NCBI RefSeq assembly: GCF_027579695.1
Contig: NC_083581.1
Location: 59,660,200-59,724,199, forward strand
DNA: 64,000 nucleotides
Origin: Neoarius graeffei
Taxonomy: Eukaryota > Chordata > Actinopteri > Siluriformes > Ariidae
Direction of reading: 5' to 3'
How positions within the stretch are numbered: position 1 is the first letter of the stretch; every line of letters begins with the position of its first letter. Shown piece after piece: positions 11,447-21,369 of the stretch. Below the pieces are notes generated by a model. The model had not been told where the DNA came from, made no database searches, and saw nothing but the letters and a program-made list of their open reading frames with translations. The position numbers were made by a program, and so were the translations under genes.

Positions 11447-12861
11447 GCTGCAGCACGCCTGGCCTGCCGATACCCGTCAGCTGCCTCAGGAGTCCTGGAG
11501 GTCAACATGGCCTGATAGGACTCCTTCTTCAGCTTGACGGCATCCCTTACTTCCGGTGTCCACCACCGGGTTCGGGGATTGCCACCACGACAGGCACTGG
11601 AGACCTTGCGGCCACAGCTCTGAACAGCCACGGCCACAATGGAGGTAGAGAACATGGTCCACTCAGACTCAATGTCCCCCATCTCCCCCGGAAGCTGGGA
11701 AAAGCTCTCCTGGAGGTGGGAGTTAAAGACCTCCCCAACAGAGTGCTCGGCCAGACGTTCCCAGCAGACCCTCACCATACGTTTGGGCCTGCCAGGTCTG
11801 TCCAGCTTCCTCCTCCGCCAGCGGATCCAACTCACCACCAGGTGGTGATCAGTTGACAGCTCAGCCCCTCTCTTCACCCGAGTGTCTAAGACATAGGGCC
11901 GGAGATCAGATGAAACGACAACAAAGTCTATCATCGACCTCCGACCTAAGGTGTCCTGGTGCCACGTGCACTTATGGATACCCCTATGCTCGAACATGGT
12001 GTTTGTTATGGACAAACCGTGACTAGCACAGAATTCCAATAACAAAACACCACTCGGGTTCAGATCTGGGAGGCCGTTCCTCCCAACCATGCCCCTCCAG
12101 GTGTCACTGTTGCTGCCCACGTGAGCATTGAAGTCCCCCAGTAGCACAATGGAGTCCCCAGTCTGAGCACCCCTCAGTACCTCTCCCAGGGACTCCAAGA
12201 AGGCCGGATACTCTACACTGCTATTCGGCCCGTAGGCACAAACAACAGCAAGAGCCCTCTCCCCAATCCAAAGGCGCAGATAGGCGACCCTCTCGTTCAG
12301 TGGGGTAAACTCCAACACATGGCGGCTGAGCTGGGGAGCTATAAGCAAGCCCACACCAGCCCGCCACCGCTCACCATGGGCGACTCCAGAGAAGTGGAGA
12401 GTCCAGCCCCTCTCGAGGAGCTGGGTTCCAGAGCCCAAGCTGTGCATGGAGGTGAGCCCGACTATCTCTAGCCAGTACCTCTCAACCTCCCGCACAAGCT
12501 CAGGCTCTTTCCCCCCCAGCGAAGTGACATTCCATGTCCCAACAGCTAGCTGCTGTGTCAGGGGATCAGGTCGTCGAGGCCCCTGCCTTCGACTGCCACC
12601 CAATCCACACTGCACCAGCCCCCTACTGCTACCTCTGTGGGTGGTGAACCCACAGGAGGTCGGGCCCACGTCACCTCTTTGGGCTGAGCCCGGCCGGGCC
12701 CCATGGGCAAAGGCCCGGCTACCAAGCGCTCGCATGCAAGCCCCAACCCCGGGCTTGGCTCCAGGGTGGGGCCCCGGCTGCGCCATACCGGGCGACATCT
12801 CAGTCCTTGGTTGTTGCTCCATTAGGGGTTTTGGTGAACTGCTCTTGGTCTGGCCTGTCAC
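11278..12861 (-). pseudogene. Rex3 endonuclease half
   Basis: After about 100 residues of proline-rich leader comes an AP endonuclease-like domain: GTWNVTSL near the start, [10 protein letters not shown] in the middle, [10 protein letters not shown] near the end. These are the expected catalytic N, D/N and DH positions. The endonuclease nicks target DNA to prime reverse transcription. The frame is open for 527 codons, but the last ~45 codons leave the true frame after a frameshift near 11400. The true continuation ([15 protein letters not shown]) lies in a third frame at about 11400-11290. Confidence 0.85.
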
Positions 12862-13058
12862 CTAGGACCTGTCTGCCTTGGGAAACCCTGACAGGGGCAT
12901 AATGCCCCCGACAACATAGCTCCTAGGATCATTCAAGCACACAAACCCCTCCACTACAATAAGGTGGCAGTTCTAGGAGGGTCTTTCTTTCTTTCTTTAG
13001 TTATAATTCCTGTCAGTACCAAAATCCTTGTGGGATTTCATAATGTAATTGGTTTACA

Positions 13059-13443
13059 GGGCGGCACGGTGGTGTAGTGGTTAGCGCTGTCGCCTCACAG
13101 CAAGAAGGTCCGGGTTCGAGCCCCGTGGCTGGCGAGGGCCACGTGTGTGGAGTTTGCATGTTCTCCCCGTGTCCGTGTGGGTTTCCTCCGGGCGCTCCGG
13201 TTTCCCCCACAGTCCAAAGACATGCAGGTTAGGTTAACTGGTGACTCTAAATTGACCGTAGGTGTGAATGTGAGTGTGAATGGTTGTCTGTGTCTATGTG
13301 TCAGCCCTGTGATGACCTGGTGACTTGTCCAGGGTGTACCCCGCCTTTCGCCCGTAGTCAGCTGGGATAGGCTCCAGCTTGCCTGCGACCCTGTAGAACA
13401 GGATAAAGCGGCTAGAGATAATGAGATGAATGAATGAGATGAG
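13059..13443 (+). mobile_element. V-SINE type A, full length
   Basis: It begins GGGCGGCACGGTGGTGTAGT, with a pol III A-box-like stretch near 13070 and a B-box (GGGTTCGAGCCCC) near 13110. The conserved V domain follows at about 13145-13230, then a type A tail ending in ATGAGATGA repeats. The 11-bp target duplication ATTGGTTTACA is at 13048-13058 and 13444-13454. It looks young. Confidence 0.93.
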
Positions 13444-13477
13444 ATTGGTTTACATTAATACTACATGAGAAGTGCAG

Positions 13478-14487
13478 AGAGCAGTGTATGCCGCTTTACA
13501 TCGGCTTCATAGACTTGACAAAGGCGTTCGATACTGTCTGCAGATCTGCCCTCTACAAAGTACTCAAGAGTATTGGATGTCCACCTAAACTCCTGACACT
13601 GGGTATCTCCTTTCATGAGGACATGAAAGCCTGTATTCATGGGTGCGGGGAACGGGGGGGACATGACCCCCCAATTTCTGAAAAACATGAATTGTCCCCC
13701 CCGATAAAAATCCCCTAAATTATTCAAAATTTTACAAACAAATGTATTTTCAGACGACAAATGATTCCCTGTGCCGTACTTTTTGAATGATGTGGCGAGC
13801 CTCTACGAAGTTGTGATTTATGGTTGTGTGGTATGAGTTGCACACGGGCAAAAAAAAAAAAAAATCACTTTTGTGTCCCCCCCAATCCTGACATCGGATC
13901 TGTACCCCTGCCTGTATTCAGTTTGATGGCTCTACCTCTGACTGTTTTGACGTCAGAAATGGAGTTAAGCAGGGGTGTGTGCTGGCACCAACTCTTTTCA
14001 GCATCTACTTTGCTGTACTCCTCCACTTTACCTTCAATGGAAACCAGGATGGCATTTATATCTGGTCACGTACAGATGGCTCACTGTTTAACCTGGCAAG
14101 GCTCAGGGCAAAAAGTAAAACTGTTGAGCTGTTGTGCAGAGAACTCCTTTTCGCTGATGATGCAGCATTCACAGCACATGAGGAGGTAACTCTGGAGGGA
14201 CTGTTGGACAATTTAGCCCGGGCCTGTGATCTGGTCTGCATTACCATCAGTGTCAAGAAGACAGAGGTAATGGGGCAAGGCACTGCAGTCCTCCCTTCAA
14301 TCACACTGCATGGAAATCCTCTCCGAACAGTTGGGAAGTTTACCTACCTGGGATCAGTGGTGGCAAGTGCCAATTCTCTGGATGAAGAAATAAATGTGAG
14401 GATTGGTAGAGCTGCTGCTTCCTATGGGAAACTAAGCAAGAGAGCTTGGGAGAACCAGAAGCTGACAAGAAAGACAAAAGGTACTGA
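13478..14487 (+). pseudogene. LINE reverse transcriptase fragment
   Basis: The first piece reads IGFIDLTKAFDTV (RT motif A, catalytic Asp) up to 13639. After the insertion it resumes at 13910 with a GVKQGCVLAPTLFS-type motif and then LLFADDAAF (motif C) near 14146. The thumb continues to TRKTK at 14487. It cannot be translated as one unit because of the insert and frame changes. Confidence 0.75.
13640..13909 (+). mobile_element. 270-bp insertion of unknown class
   Basis: It is flanked by the 11-bp duplication GCCTGTATTCA (13629-13639 and 13910-13920). It has G-rich and C-rich ends (a run of Gs followed by CATGACCCCCC on the left; GTCCCCCCCAATCC on the right) and an internal run of 15 As. An 11-bp duplication suggests retroposition, but I recognise no SINE head. 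Confidence 0.75.
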
Positions 14488-14597
14488 TCTGCAACACATG
14501 CGTACTGTCAACTCTACTATAGACCCTTTTCAGTCACGTGACCTTCGTAAACGCAACCGCCATTTTGGACATGTAGTGGACTTCGGCTTGAATCGGT

Positions 14598-14996
14598 TTG
14601 AATGCAAGGAAGGCGACAAACGAAAAACATAAAAGAAAAAGGAGCGAGATGCAGAAAACACCTTCACTATCCAGCAACGTAGGGCATTTACAGGGCGAGC
14701 AGAGGGAGATGTATTTGCAAAAATTGAGGTTAGCAGGCTTAGAGAATGACGTTTACCTGCTTCCACCAGGATTGTTCACTGACGTACAGAAGTACACGAA
14801 GCCCTTGTCTTTACCTGACTTCGGCCCACATGATCTGTATACCTATGTCATTAAAAACCCATCGCCATACACAGGTATTGATCTGAAAGCGTATAAGAGT
14901 TTGGATGCCTACAAATATTTTGTGTCAGGCTGGGTAACATGCCTACATCAGTGGGTCGTCCCTAGAGCCGGTGGTCGCCATCTTATTACAGCTAAG
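14598..14996 (+). pseudogene. 5' exon of a YqaJ/SWIM-type transposon protein
   Basis: The frame is open from near 14598. A basic N-terminus is followed by YLQKLRLAGLENDVYLLPPG and, later, SPYTGIDLKAYKSLDAY and FVSGWV. These blocks match my memory of the N-terminal region of fish proteins that also carry a SWIM zinc finger and a YqaJ-type nuclease domain, neither of which is in this exon. The exon would end at AAG/GTTTGT (donor 14997). With no 3' exons in the element, it cannot make the whole protein. Confidence 0.5.
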
Positions 14997-15349
14997 GTTT
15001 GTTCACATTTTCATTTACTTTCGGTCCTCAGGATAAACAAAATGTTATTAAATGTCATTGAAATAACTTCTTAGTCTGTTGAGACATGGCCCGTTATAAA
15101 TTTGCTGTTACCAGGCAATGACCAAGAACTGTATTATTAGGGTCGGTGTCTGTGTTGTAGCAGTGTACTAGCAGCTAGCTGTTAGCACTAGCTAATGTCA
15201 ACAACATAGTAGCTAGTATGTTACTGTAGCAATGTTTACGTTCAGTCATTTGGATGACTGTTAAAACCTTTCAGTCTCAAGTTTTTCCTTTACTATATTT
15301 ACTAGTTTACTGTAATTATGATCCGGCAGCTATTTACACCGGATCCAGT

Positions 15350-15680
15350 GTAAATAGCTGCTGGAGCCAACGTCCGAGGTTCCGGAGCGCGCTCCGGCTT
15401 GCTCCCCCTCAAATTAAGCCCTGTACAGGTAAATAGCTGCCGGAGCCAACGTCCGAGGTTCCGGAGCGCGCTCCGGCTTGCTCCCCCTCAAGTTAAGCCC
15501 TGTACAGGTAAATAGCTGCCGGAGCCAACGTCCGAGGTTCCGGAGCGCGCTCAATTTTTAACCTCAATTTTTTTCCTTTACTGTATTTACTAGTTTACTG
15601 TAATTATGATCCGGCAGCTATTTACATCGGATCCAGTGTAAATAGCTGCCGGAGCCAACGTCCGAGGTTCCGGAGCGCGA
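15350..15680 (+). repeat. 79-bp GC-rich tandem repeat
   Basis: The unit starts GTAAATAGCTG at 15350, 15429 and 15508, exactly 79 bp apart, with the block CGTCCGAGGTTCCGGAGCGC in each. A fourth partial copy starts at 15638 after a spacer that repeats the 15260-15350 sequence. The GC content contrasts sharply with the surroundings. Confidence 0.9.
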
Positions 15681-15688
15681 AAAGGGTC

Positions 15689-16270
15689 TATATGGCAGTG
15701 AAACATGGACAGTTTATTCACGGCAAGAAAAAAGACTAAACGGTTTCCACCTAGGTTGCTTGCGCAAGATTTTAAACATAAAATGGCAGGACAAAATCAC
15801 AAATGAAGAAGTACTCCAGCAAGCAGGCATACCGTCTTTGTTCGAGATCCTGCGGCAAAACAGGCTACGTTGGCTAGGCCATGTGAGCAGGATGGAGGAC
15901 ACCAGACTGCCAAAGAGAGTACTGTACGGCGAACTGTCTATTGGGAGTCGACCCAGAGGAAGGCCCAAGCTGAGGTACAAAGACGTATGCAAAGCTACCT
16001 TTCAAGACTTCTCCATATGCAAAGAGAGCTGGGAAAATATAGCAATGGACAGAAGTAGATGGAGATCAGCAGTACACACTGGTAAGGGACTGTATAGGGT
16101 TGCCTGAGAGAGGCGGGTTTTGGAAGCAAGACACAGGGGGAAGAAAAGAACAGAGGAGAACAATTATGGTCAAATGTTTTGCTGTGCATTCTGCAGGAGA
16201 GCCTGCCGTGCTAACATCGGACTCATTAGCCATGAGAGGCACTGCCCAGCCAGGACTGCACAGAGTACCA
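15689..16270 (+). pseudogene. LINE C-terminal region with Cys/His cluster
   Basis: Coding resumes after the inserted element with a YGSETW-type block, then CLRKILNIKWQDKIT, RLRWLGHVSRMED and RPRGRPKLRYKDVCK. In another frame around 16175-16240 there is a cysteine/histidine cluster (FCCAFCRRAC, then IGLISHERHC) like the zinc-finger-like end of some LINE ORF2 proteins. The frame change between them means it is broken. Confidence 0.7.
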
Positions 16271-16663
16271 GTGACTGAAGCCGCGAGACATGGAAGAAGC
16301 TGTTGACCGTCTTCCGAGACGAAAAGAGCCAGCAGCATACTACATGAACTGAGAATTGATCATACTCATGCTACGTAATTCAATCGAGTAATTAGAAACT
16401 TGTTTAAATTAAGTTTAGAAGACAGTAATTCAAATAATCACTCTTTACAACTGTGGTGAACAGAAAAGCATCTGAGAAAGTATAACATGTTAAGCCTTAA
16501 AGTAGATGAGCTACAATAGCAGAAGACCATGTTGGATTTCACTCCTGTTAGCCAAAAACAAAAGTCTGAGGCTACAACAGGCACAGGGTCTGTTACCATG
16601 TTTTTTTTTTCCAATAAAATCATAATGTCAAACCCATGTCTCCTTTTCTGATGGTGATGTCTG

Positions 16664-16773
<110 letters not shown>

Positions 16774-17431
16774 ATAACAAATATGCCTGACATCATACAC
16801 TGCCTTCTTCAAATGAGGTCCGAGTTCAGTAGGGTCATGGCAAAACTTTCTTTTTAAACTTCTGATTAGATTGCTTTCTTGTTGCAGGATTCATTCATTT
16901 CATTTTAAAAATCATTTTATAATTTTACATTGTTTATGTTGTACAATAATTGTGCATTTTCTCCCATCCAGAAATCATGGGAGATGCAAACTTTTGCACT
17001 GTAGATAACAGAGCTACAAAATTATCTAGTAACTGAATTACAGATGATTCTTTAAATTTTTCTTATGACCGTTGTATTTTGTTCAAGTGATCCTCAGTTT
17101 TTTCCTCAGAAGATCTCAATTAATTCAAGACTGGATGTAAGTAATGTAGATCTCTGAGAAGATGGCTCACTGCTGTAAGTGAATTCAGCAAACGGGAGGT
17201 CTGTCGATTTGAGGAATTCTCTAATTCCTGATGGAGAGCAAGGGACATCGAGGTTGGACAGAAGTGATATAGGCGTAGCAGTGAAGGAGGAGCCAGAGAG
17301 TCACAACAACCCAGGCATGCATATCTCTCAGAGCTTAGAGAGAAGAACCAGAGAAAAGCAGAGAGAATGAGAAGACTTTGTCAGTGGCAGAGGAGACAAG
17401 AAGACAGAGCGAGAGGCAGACAGACACAGCG

Positions 17432-17437
17432 TATAAG
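17432..17437 (+). promoter_or_regulatory. Possible TATA box before the putative megf6 first exon
   Basis: TATAAG lies in a purine-rich GAGA tract about 190 bp before the candidate first ATG at 17619. The position suits a TATA box for a start near 17460, but this is only a weak motif match. Confidence 0.2.
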
Positions 17438-17618
17438 AGAGGAGAAAAGTGTTACATGATACTCAGGACAACACAGCCAGTGTTCAGCTTGCACAGCTGC
17501 AGTTGTAGTGTGTTGTCTTTCTCTAATGCATAATTCTCTCTCTGTCGGTGCTCAGGGTTTCTTTTACTAATATGCCTACATTTGTTTGTGTCTGAGTTCG
17601 GTGTCAGTGGTTCAGTCC

Positions 17619-17775
17619 ATGCTCATCATTATGTCATCTTGGTGGTACTTACTTTTTGTGACCATTTGGGCTCAGGTAGCTCTCAGTTTGGGTGCTGGGA
17701 ATACACATTACCGCTACTTTCACAGGAACTGCTACACCTGCTTCAATGGATACCACACAGGATATGTGGGCACAG
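17619..17775 (+). CDS. megf6: Candidate megf6 signal-peptide first exon
   Basis: ATGs at 17619 and 17631 begin a frame whose start (MSSWWYLLFVTIWAQVALSL) looks like a good signal peptide. A short cysteine-containing piece follows (NCYTCFNGYHTGYVGTG). The frame meets a strong donor, CAG/GTGAGT at 17776, in phase 1, the same phase as the acceptor of the next clear exon at 33512. Spliced, it would give a secreted protein starting directly with the calcium-binding EGF array. It does not resemble the EMI domain expected at the MEGF6 N-terminus, so it may be an alternative start, a degenerate exon or chance. Confidence 0.35.
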
Positions 17776-17776
17776 G

Positions 17777-18368
17777 TGAGTGCTATCTACAGAATTACAT
17801 ATGAATAAGGGTTTCATTGCTGGAATATGCAGCAGACTACATTATCATAATAATCACTTTTGTTAACTCGTTTGCCATGTAGGGTGAACCATAATACTAT
17901 ATATGAAATTGCCAATCTGTCTGTATGATTTGTTAATGTCTTGGCTTTGGCGGTGAAAACATCCATCACTCATCACTTAATAAATTATGGATGGCTAGAA
18001 AAGTCTTGTTTGGGAACAGATGAGAGATGTTTTAAGAAATGTCATATTCTCAAAAGAATAAAAAAAAATTGAACATTAAAATAAATTACAATAATGAATA
18101 TTTAAAAAAACACCCCTGGTTAGTTATAAATTGCTGAAATTGTAACCCACAGAATGTAACTCAGACTTTTGGCAATATCTGCCCTATTTCACGCTGTACA
18201 CACATTTTATATTTAAGTAACTTAAAGTCTACTTATAGTCACTTAAAGTAGCTTAATTTTCTTAATGTACTTTTTATAAGCAAAAAAACGATAGCGCTGG
18301 GATCACTGTGTTGTTCTCTAAATGATAAATTATTTGAAATAAATAATTTGCCACAATTTTTAGTATTA
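17777..18368. other. Intron-like sequence, no feature
   Basis: AT-rich; nothing I can identify. Confidence 0.5.
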
Positions 18369-18380
18369 ATATTATGAGCA

Positions 18381-18728
18381 GGGCGGCACCTCACAGCAAG
18401 AAGGTCCTGGGTTCGATCCCAGCGACCGGCAAGGGCCTTTCTGTGTGGAGTTTGCATGTTCTCCCCGTGTCTGCGTGGGTTTCCTCCGGGTGCTCCGGTT
18501 TCCCCCAAAGGCATGGAGGTTAGGCAAATTGGTGACTCTAAACTGAGTGTGAATGGTTGTCTGTGTCTATGTGTTAGCCCTGTGATGACCTGGCGACTTG
18601 TCCAGGTTGTACCCCGCCTCTCACCCATAGTCAGCTGGGATAGGCTCCAGCTTGCGTGCAACTCTGTAGGACAGGATAAGCAGCTACAGATAATGGATGG
18701 ATGGATGGATGGATGGATGGATGGATGG
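18381..18728 (+). mobile_element. V-SINE type A, head deleted
   Basis: It starts GGGCGGCAC and jumps straight to CTCACAGCAAGAAGG, so about 25 bp of the tRNA-like head are missing. The tail is GGAT repeats. The 12-bp target duplication ATATTATGAGCA is at 18369-18380 and 18729-18740. Confidence 0.9.
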
Positions 18729-18740
18729 ATATTATGAGCA

Positions 18741-20034
18741 TTTAGAAAGTTATTGATATATAACTAATAATTATAGCTAATAACTAATTGATATATAACC
18801 AATAATTAATTTGTTCCTGGTTGTAACAGTTATCCAGTAGTTTTATGCAAGTTGCATTACCAAAGCTAAATTTATGGATTTAGACTACAGCACAAACTTT
18901 CTTTTTGTTTATTTTACAGCTTTCTGAAAGCTATACAATTACAACCAAATGTAGAGCAATATTAAGATGTTACATTTTGTCCCTAGAAATAAGTGCTAAA
19001 AAGATTATGAAGTAAACAAAGTCCACTTAATGAAATTTTTTTTAATTTATTAAGTAAGTAAAAAATACTGGAGGTTCTAAACTACCCAGGATTGGAGTTG
19101 ACTTTTGTGTGGAAAAAATAACTAAAGTATTTCGACCACATTGCAAAAATGCATAAATGCATAACAATTCTTTGAACTGGGACACAAACAAAAGAAGGCA
19201 CTAAACCAATTAGCTAACGTGTTTTTAATTAGCCTTGTATAACGTCAAAGAATCATGAAGAATGCGACAGATTTCATTCGCATTTCTGATCATATCTAAG
19301 GGTTTAAAAGTAATGGTAGACTAATGGATGGACCTTGACGCATGAAGAAAAACTGCATGGTTTGCCTGAGAGCTTAGACATCCTCAGCCAACTCTCAGAT
19401 GCTGATTCAAAGCCAGTTAAACAAGCATATGTTTGCAGTGCACACTGATTCTGTGGGCCAAATTAATTCAATTTGATTTCTTGGTGAAAGAAGAATTAAT
19501 TTATTGAGTGGTATTATTTTCAATCCTAAATGCTGTGTCTTTTCTGGGTTGTAGATTAGTTTGAAAGTAAGAATTTTGGCTGTGAGAAAGGGCACCTATG
19601 TTGGTGTAACAGCAGGTACTGAATTACCACAAAACCATCAGATTACCACTGATCACTTTTGCTAAGTGTCAGTTTAACACAGGGGATTTGGCTGTGAAGG
19701 CGTTTGGCCTTCAGGGATAAACATCTCCAAGATAGAAACTGAAGAAAGTGTGTATTTGATTAAAAGAAGACTGCCTGGCATGATCTGTTTGCAGCAGTTG
19801 CAGTTTCCTTTCATCTGTCAGCAGCTGGAACTGCATCTTCACACTTTTATTTATGTGTCTTTATTTTTTTACTGTGCAAATGTGGTTGACAGACTATGAT
19901 TTTGGCAGTCGGTAATATCACCTTTTTCTCATCCATATTTCTCTACAGAACCTTTAAAAAAAAAAGTCACCTTCCTGTTTCAGTCTGGACCATGAAATAA
20001 CCAAAGTCCACTAAAACTCAAGTCAGGTCAATTT
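18741..20034. other. No recognisable feature
   Basis: AT-rich sequence without a supported gene, RNA or familiar repeat. Confidence 0.5.
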
Positions 20035-20260
20035 TTATTTGTATTTGGAGAGCTCATTGAACAACAGCCATTGTCACAAAACAGATTACAGAAATATGGG
20101 TCTCGTTATCCCTAACAAGCAAACCATGACTAAAAGTGGCAAAGACAAATCTCTTAGATTCATGAGGAAGAAACACTGAGAGGAACCAGAATCAAAAGAG
20201 AATCCAGCATCTTCTCAATAGGGTCTGTCTAGGGTGTCCAGGTAAGATTATTCACTCCAT
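20035..20260 (-). mobile_element. Old LINE/SINE 3' end remnant
   Basis: Blocks such as CAATTTTTATTTGTATTTGG, GATTACAGAAATATGG and GAGGAAGAAACACTGAGAGG resemble a very common teleost repeat end. It is too diverged to classify. Confidence 0.45.
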
Positions 20261-20489
20261 CAGGAAGATTAATCATAAGTGCAACTAGTTCCAGGACAAA
20301 TACATAGGACGAACAGAAGCCATTACAGAGATTTGAATGGAGCACTTTCATAGATTTTGACCATATGCAACCACAGCTTGAGGCTATTTGCTGTTTATCA
20401 GGTTTTGTATAAATATGGATAATTTGAAGGTAGTTTCAGGTTAAATTGTCCAGCACTGTTGCCAGGTCGGGGTCCATATGAACCCTATT

Positions 20490-20778
20490 GATCGACATAT
20501 ATTAATTGGAGTATAATTTTACACCAGATGCCCTTCCTGCCACAACTCTCCCATTTCTGGGCTTGGGAAACATCCAAGGAAACATCCAACATCCACCACT
20601 CACACTTAGAGTAGCTAATTAGCCTAACTGCATGTCTTTGGACTGTGGGGGAAACCACACAGACATAGGGAGAACATGCAAACGCCACACAGAAAGGTCC
20701 CCGTTGGCCGCTGGGCTCAAACCCAGAACCTTCTTGCTGTGAGGCGACAATGCTAACCACTACACTAGTGTGCCGCCC
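20490..20778 (-). mobile_element. V-SINE, degraded
   Basis: Reverse-oriented V-SINE with its head at about 20778 (TGCCGCCC), the central domain near 20620-20690 and a decayed tail. Confidence 0.8.
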
Positions 20779-21020
20779 ATCGAAAGTGCAATGAATTTTA
20801 ATATTAGATGGATGTATCTGTAGTATTAGTACAGGTGTATAGTATACATAGTATTTGTCAGCTTTGTCACACTGTAATGCTTCAGTCCATCACTCACTGA
20901 CTATTATAACTTACCAGGATGCCTAAGTGCTCCCAAAAACCAGAGTATAAATGCTTGGTGATGACTGTAGCCACTGCTGTTTTGTTTTTTCCCTGAGCTA
21001 TGCTAGTTTGCTAGAATATT

Positions 21021-21369
21021 ATCTCATCTCATCTCATTATCTCTAGCCGCTTTATCCTTCTACAGGGTCGCAGGCAAGCTGGAGCCTATCCCAGCTGACT
21101 ACGGGCGAAAGGCGGGGTACACCCTGGACAAGTCGCCAGTTCATCACAGGGCTGACACATAGACACAGACAACCATTCACACTCACATTCACACCTACGG
21201 TCAATTTAGAGTCACCAGTTAACCTAACCTGCACCCGGAGGAAACCCACGCGGACACGGGGAGAACATGCAAACTCCACACAGAAAGGCCCTCGCCGGCC
21301 CCGGGGCTCGAACCCAGGACCTTCTTGCTGTGAGGCGACAGCGCTAACCACTACACCACCATGCCGCCC
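21021..21369 (-). mobile_element. V-SINE type A
   Basis: Reverse-oriented copy with a TCTCATCTCAT tail, a small deletion in the central domain near 21230, and a full head. The 13-bp target duplication TTGCTAGAATATT is at 21008-21020 and 21370-21382. Confidence 0.92.

Larger units (their letters stand above)
9622..12980 (-). mobile_element. Rex3 (RTE-clade) LINE, nearly full length
   Basis: This 3.4-kb non-LTR retrotransposon lies in reverse. It encodes an AP-type endonuclease followed by a reverse transcriptase, and ends in a very short 3' UTR with a GACGA simple repeat (plus strand TCGTCTCGTCTCGTC at 9622-9638). Protein style, short tail and length fit Rex3, the most widespread RTE LINE in teleosts. 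Two frameshifts near 11400 and 11290 break the single ORF. The GC-rich 5' region (12600-12980) is probably the element's own leader. Confidence 0.85.
14522..15688 (+). mobile_element. TIR DNA transposon E1 (YqaJ/SWIM-type exon)
   Basis: The 1167-bp insertion has ends GACCCTTTTC (14522-14531) and its reverse complement GAAAAGGGTC (15679-15688). TATA flanks both sides (14518-14521 and 15689-15692), so the duplication is TATA, or TA next to a TA. It carries one coding exon and then GC-rich 79-bp tandem repeats. A sibling (E2, 59334-60776) has similar ends, GA...TTTTCA then TGACGTCA/TCACGTGA and a GCCGCCAT/ACCGCCAT block. I infer an internally deleted relative of ISL2EU-like two-gene elements. 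Confidence 0.7.
13470..16350 (+). mobile_element. Unclassified LINE, hit by two insertions
   Basis: This 5'-truncated non-LTR retrotransposon survives in three pieces: 13470-13639, 13910-14521 and 15689-16350. A 270-bp insert and a 1167-bp TIR element separate them, each with a target duplication. The coding order is RT palm, RT thumb, then a C-terminal region. I cannot fix the clade by eye; the C-terminal style (RLRWLGHVSRM then a cysteine/histidine cluster) is shared with RTE-like and related LINEs. Confidence 0.75.

Noticed and set aside
9872..12865. Several + strand frames of 70-156 codons over the Rex3 element
   Set aside because: They are shadows of the reverse-strand endonuclease/RT frames in GC-rich sequence.
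13071..13120. tRNA-like A and B boxes in V-SINE heads
   Set aside because: They are parts of SINEs with target duplications and tails; no cloverleaf-forming stand-alone tRNA gene was seen.
17179..17370. Frame starting MNSANGRS upstream of the putative megf6 first exon
   Set aside because: It begins in low-complexity, purine-rich sequence, has no donor in frame and no recognisable domain.
18239..18661. 140-codon reverse frame with GETGAPGGNP, recurring at other places
   Set aside because: The same peptide appears wherever a V-SINE lies, because it is the reverse translation of the conserved SINE domain.
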